DNA from: Climacteris rufus
Taxonomy: Eukaryota > Chordata > Aves > Passeriformes > Climacteridae
NCBI GenBank assembly: GCA_013398175.1
Contig: VZRZ01007772.1
Coordinates: 1-64,000, forward strand
DNA length: 64,000 nucleotides
Direction: 5' to 3'
Position 1 is the first letter of the stretch, and each line of letters starts with the position of its first letter. The translations under genes and the position numbers were made by a program. This document shows, in pieces, positions 62,359 to 64,000 of the stretch. The notes below the pieces were generated by a model that was given only the letters and a program-made list of their open reading frames with translations, was not told the DNA's origin and ran no database searches.

Positions 62359-62361
62359 ATG
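62359..62361 (+). CDS. Possible one-codon first coding exon of an unidentified gene
   Basis: ATG in perfect Kozak context (gccgccATGg), directly followed by donor gtgagt. Coding exons this short at the start are known in vertebrate genes. The next exon lies beyond what I could recognise, so the gene is unnamed. The ATG could also be untranslated leader. Confidence 0.3.
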
Positions 62362-62386
62362 GTGAGTAGCGGGAGGGGGCCGCCGG

Positions 62387-62512
62387 CATTCCTGTTCATC
62401 CCGGCCTTCCTGTTCATCCCGGCCTTCCTGTTCGTCCCGGCCTTCCTGTTCATCCCGGCCTTCCTGTTCGTCCCGGCCTTCCTGTTCGTCCCGGCCTTCC
62501 TGTTCGTCCCGG
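62387..62512. repeat. 18-bp minisatellite, seven copies
   Basis: Seven units of (c/a)ttcctgttc(a/g)tcccggc type. The first differs by an A for C and units alternate between ATC and GTC. It begins 25 bases after the donor at 62362, inside the first intron. The 18-base unit keeps frames open: FLFIPA / FLFVPA on the + strand and AGTNRK / AGMNRK on the - strand. The open frames here of up to 204 codons are products of the repeat. Confidence 0.95.
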
Positions 62513-63423
62513 CGGCCCGGCACAGGAGGCGCTCCGCCGCGGGCGGCCGGCCCGCAGGCCGGGCAGGGGTGCGGCCTGTCGTCATGCGGGAGCCGCTCGG
62601 GGCAGCTGCGGCAGCCACCTGCCCTCCTGGGCATCGCTGCCATCCCTGGGGACACTCCCGAGGCTCGGGGTTTTTGCGGGGTTCGGTGGCTTATCTGCGT
62701 ATCAGCGTGGCCGCCTCGGAGATCGCGAGTGGCCTGCGCTTATGTGTTTATTTACTAGTTTAATTTCCTTTCTGTCTGTAATGAATAGAAGTTTTCAACT
62801 GAAAAAACCTTCCAGCAGCAGCAAAGAGAACATTAGTTTAGCTTTTCATATGATCCCTCATCTGCAATATGTGGGACTTTGTGAGCGACATCGGGCTTGC
62901 AGCCACATTGTGAGAGCTGGGTTTATTCACTGCTGTTGCTGCTTCCTCGACTGCCTTTAGTTCGCAGAGTGTTGATTGTTCATCCAGGTATCCCAGTGTG
63001 GCATTGTCACTGGAGCTTCCCTGCACGGGTGGGTTGCCAGATGAACTGTTTTGTCTGAGTAGCTGCATTGTTTTCCCTCCCCAGTACCAGTCATCCCAAT
63101 GCAGCACACGGGAGTAAATGGAATGGACAGTGGTTTGTTTCCATCAGTTCTCCAGGGACTGTGGTGATAAACTCCCGCTTGTGTCCTGTTGTGCCTCCTT
63201 GTCACTTGTGCTACCGGCATGAGCAGTGGTTATTCTGATGTTATTGGCCGTGCCAATTCTTTTCCAATTTTTTAGAAATAGAGGCACACATAGAAGGGCT
63301 ACTTAGCCAGATCTAAAATTGCTTCCTTCTTAATTTGCCCTGGCAGTATTTGTTTCTGGGCAATAGGCTGTTGAGAAGCCAATTCAGATTATCACTTAAG
63401 ATCTCTTTCATCATCAAAAACAG
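62513..63423 (+). other. Probable first intron of the unidentified gene
   Basis: GC-rich near the promoter, then falling to average. A candidate acceptor at 62788 (gtaatgaatag) leads to only 15 more codons before a stop. No conserved coding segment was recognised. Confidence 0.4.
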
Positions 63424-63995
63424 CAGGGCCAGCAGGTCAAGGGAAGTTATTCCCCTCTCTGCTGTGCTCTCGTGAGACCCCATCTGGAGTACTGCATATA
63501 GTTCTAGTGCTCCCAACATAAGAAGGACGTGGAAGTGTTGCAGTGAGTCCACAGTAGGTCCATGAAGCTGATGAGGGGGCTGGAGCACCCCTGTGAAGAC
63601 AGGCTGAGAAAGTGGGGGCTGCTCAGCCTGGAGAAGAGAAGGTTGTGTGGACACCTCATAGCAACCTTCCTGTATCAGAAGGGGGCCTACCAGGAAGTGA
63701 GAGTGACCCTTCACTGCAGTGATAGGACAAGGAATAGTGGGGACAGGTTGAAAAAGAGTAGGTTTAGATTAGATATTAGGAAGAAATTCTTTCCTGTGAG
63801 AGTGGTGAGGCACTGGAACAGGTTGCCCAGCGAAGCTGTGGATGGCCCATCCCTGTCAGTGTTCAAAGCCAGGTTGAATGGAGCTCTGAGCAACCTGGCC
63901 TAGTGCGAGGTGTCCCTGCAGACACCCGTGGCAGATGATCTTTAAGGTAAGGCCCTCTACCACTCAAACATTCTGTGATTCTGTGATTCCATGAG
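63424..63995 (+). mobile_element. CR1 LINE 3' region
   Basis: From gggccagcaggtcaagggaa through accccatctggagtactgca, gctgctcagcctggagaaga and gtggtgaggcactggaacag to the tail attctgtgattctgtgattc. It is about 570 bp, + orientation, the longest CR1 3' piece in the window. The open frame at 63562-63903 is part of it. No intact CR1 ORF is present. Confidence 0.92.
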
Positions 63996-64000
63996 AAGTC

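Larger units (their letters stand above)
61990..62361 (+). promoter_or_regulatory. CpG-island promoter and first exon of an unidentified + strand gene
   Basis: GC rises sharply here. In order it holds a 3 x 40-bp repeat (62101-62220), an E-box CACGTG (62252-62257), a CCAAT box (62270-62274) and an RFX X-box-like palindrome (62307-62320). A Kozak ATG at 62359-62361 (gccgccATG) is followed at once by a consensus donor gtgagt. There is no TATA box. If translation starts at that ATG, exon 1 contributes only Met. An earlier ATG at 62313 lies inside the X-box, in another frame, and would give 16 codons before the donor. RFX sites of this kind are common in promoters of ciliary genes, so a ciliary gene is possible, but no downstream coding exon was recognised in the window. 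Confidence 0.6.

Noticed and set aside
62052..62763. Frames of 134-204 codons on both strands with repeating FLFVPA or AGTNRK
   Set aside because: They are products of the 18-bp minisatellite, whose unit length is a multiple of three, and of stop-poor GC-rich DNA. No non-repeat part resembles a protein.
62789..62836. Possible second exon (KFSTEKTFQQQQREH) of the unidentified gene
   Set aside because: The acceptor is weak, a stop comes after 15 codons, and I recognise no such protein start.
63562..63903. 113-codon + strand frame
   Set aside because: It lies entirely inside a CR1 3' end; such frames recur in many CR1 copies and are not genes.
1..64000. CRISPR arrays, prokaryotic operons, tRNA or rRNA genes, complete retroviral elements
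   Set aside because: None was seen. The window is vertebrate nuclear DNA with introns and CR1 repeats. Small RNA genes could be missed by eye.

Overview
This window is a piece of a bird nuclear chromosome. The evidence is spliced vertebrate genes with GT-AG introns, CpG-island promoters, low repeat content, and CR1-type LINE tails as almost the only recognisable dispersed repeats. There are no prokaryotic operons, CRISPR arrays or phage genes. The species cannot be fixed from the sequence alone.

Layout, left to right. (1) 1-13.1 kb: KBTBD2 on the + strand. A CpG-island 5' end (about 1-350) is followed by a long 5' intron, a leader with three upstream ORFs, three coding exons (6845-7014, 9776-9941, 10377-11912; 623 aa) and a 3' UTR with a plausible poly(A) signal at 13083. 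(2) 13.1-20.7 kb: no coding sequence. This is the meeting point of two convergent genes and probably holds a long AVL9 3' UTR. (3) 20.7-56.4 kb: AVL9 on the - strand. I placed fifteen coding exons by splice sites and reading phase; they give 614 residues in one uninterrupted frame. Exon 1 is not visible and very probably lies in a 476-base run of N (56384-56859) inside the CpG-island promoter. (4) 56.9-61.9 kb: CR1 copies and one decayed exon of a PDE1-type calmodulin-dependent phosphodiesterase (59103-59251). It has an 8-bp tandem duplication and a lost splice donor. (5) 62.0-62.5 kb: a second CpG-island promoter with a perfect 3 x 40-bp tandem repeat, an E-box, a CCAAT box, an RFX X-box-like palindrome, a Kozak ATG directly followed by a splice donor, and a 7 x 18-bp minisatellite in the new intron. 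The gene it starts cannot be named from this window. (6) 62.5-64 kb: intron-like sequence ending in a CR1.

The KBTBD2 / AVL9 convergent order matches my recollection of human 7p14, where LSM5 and PDE1C lie beyond AVL9. The PDE1 relic fits that neighbourhood; LSM5 was not found. KBTBD2 is a CUL3 ubiquitin-ligase adaptor and AVL9 a DENN-type late secretory factor. No functional link between them is implied beyond adjacency. I found no new multi-gene system. The most interesting signals are the broken PDE1 exon, the unidentified X-box promoter with its tandem repeats, the KBTBD2 upstream ORFs and two perfect hairpins near the AVL9 3' end.
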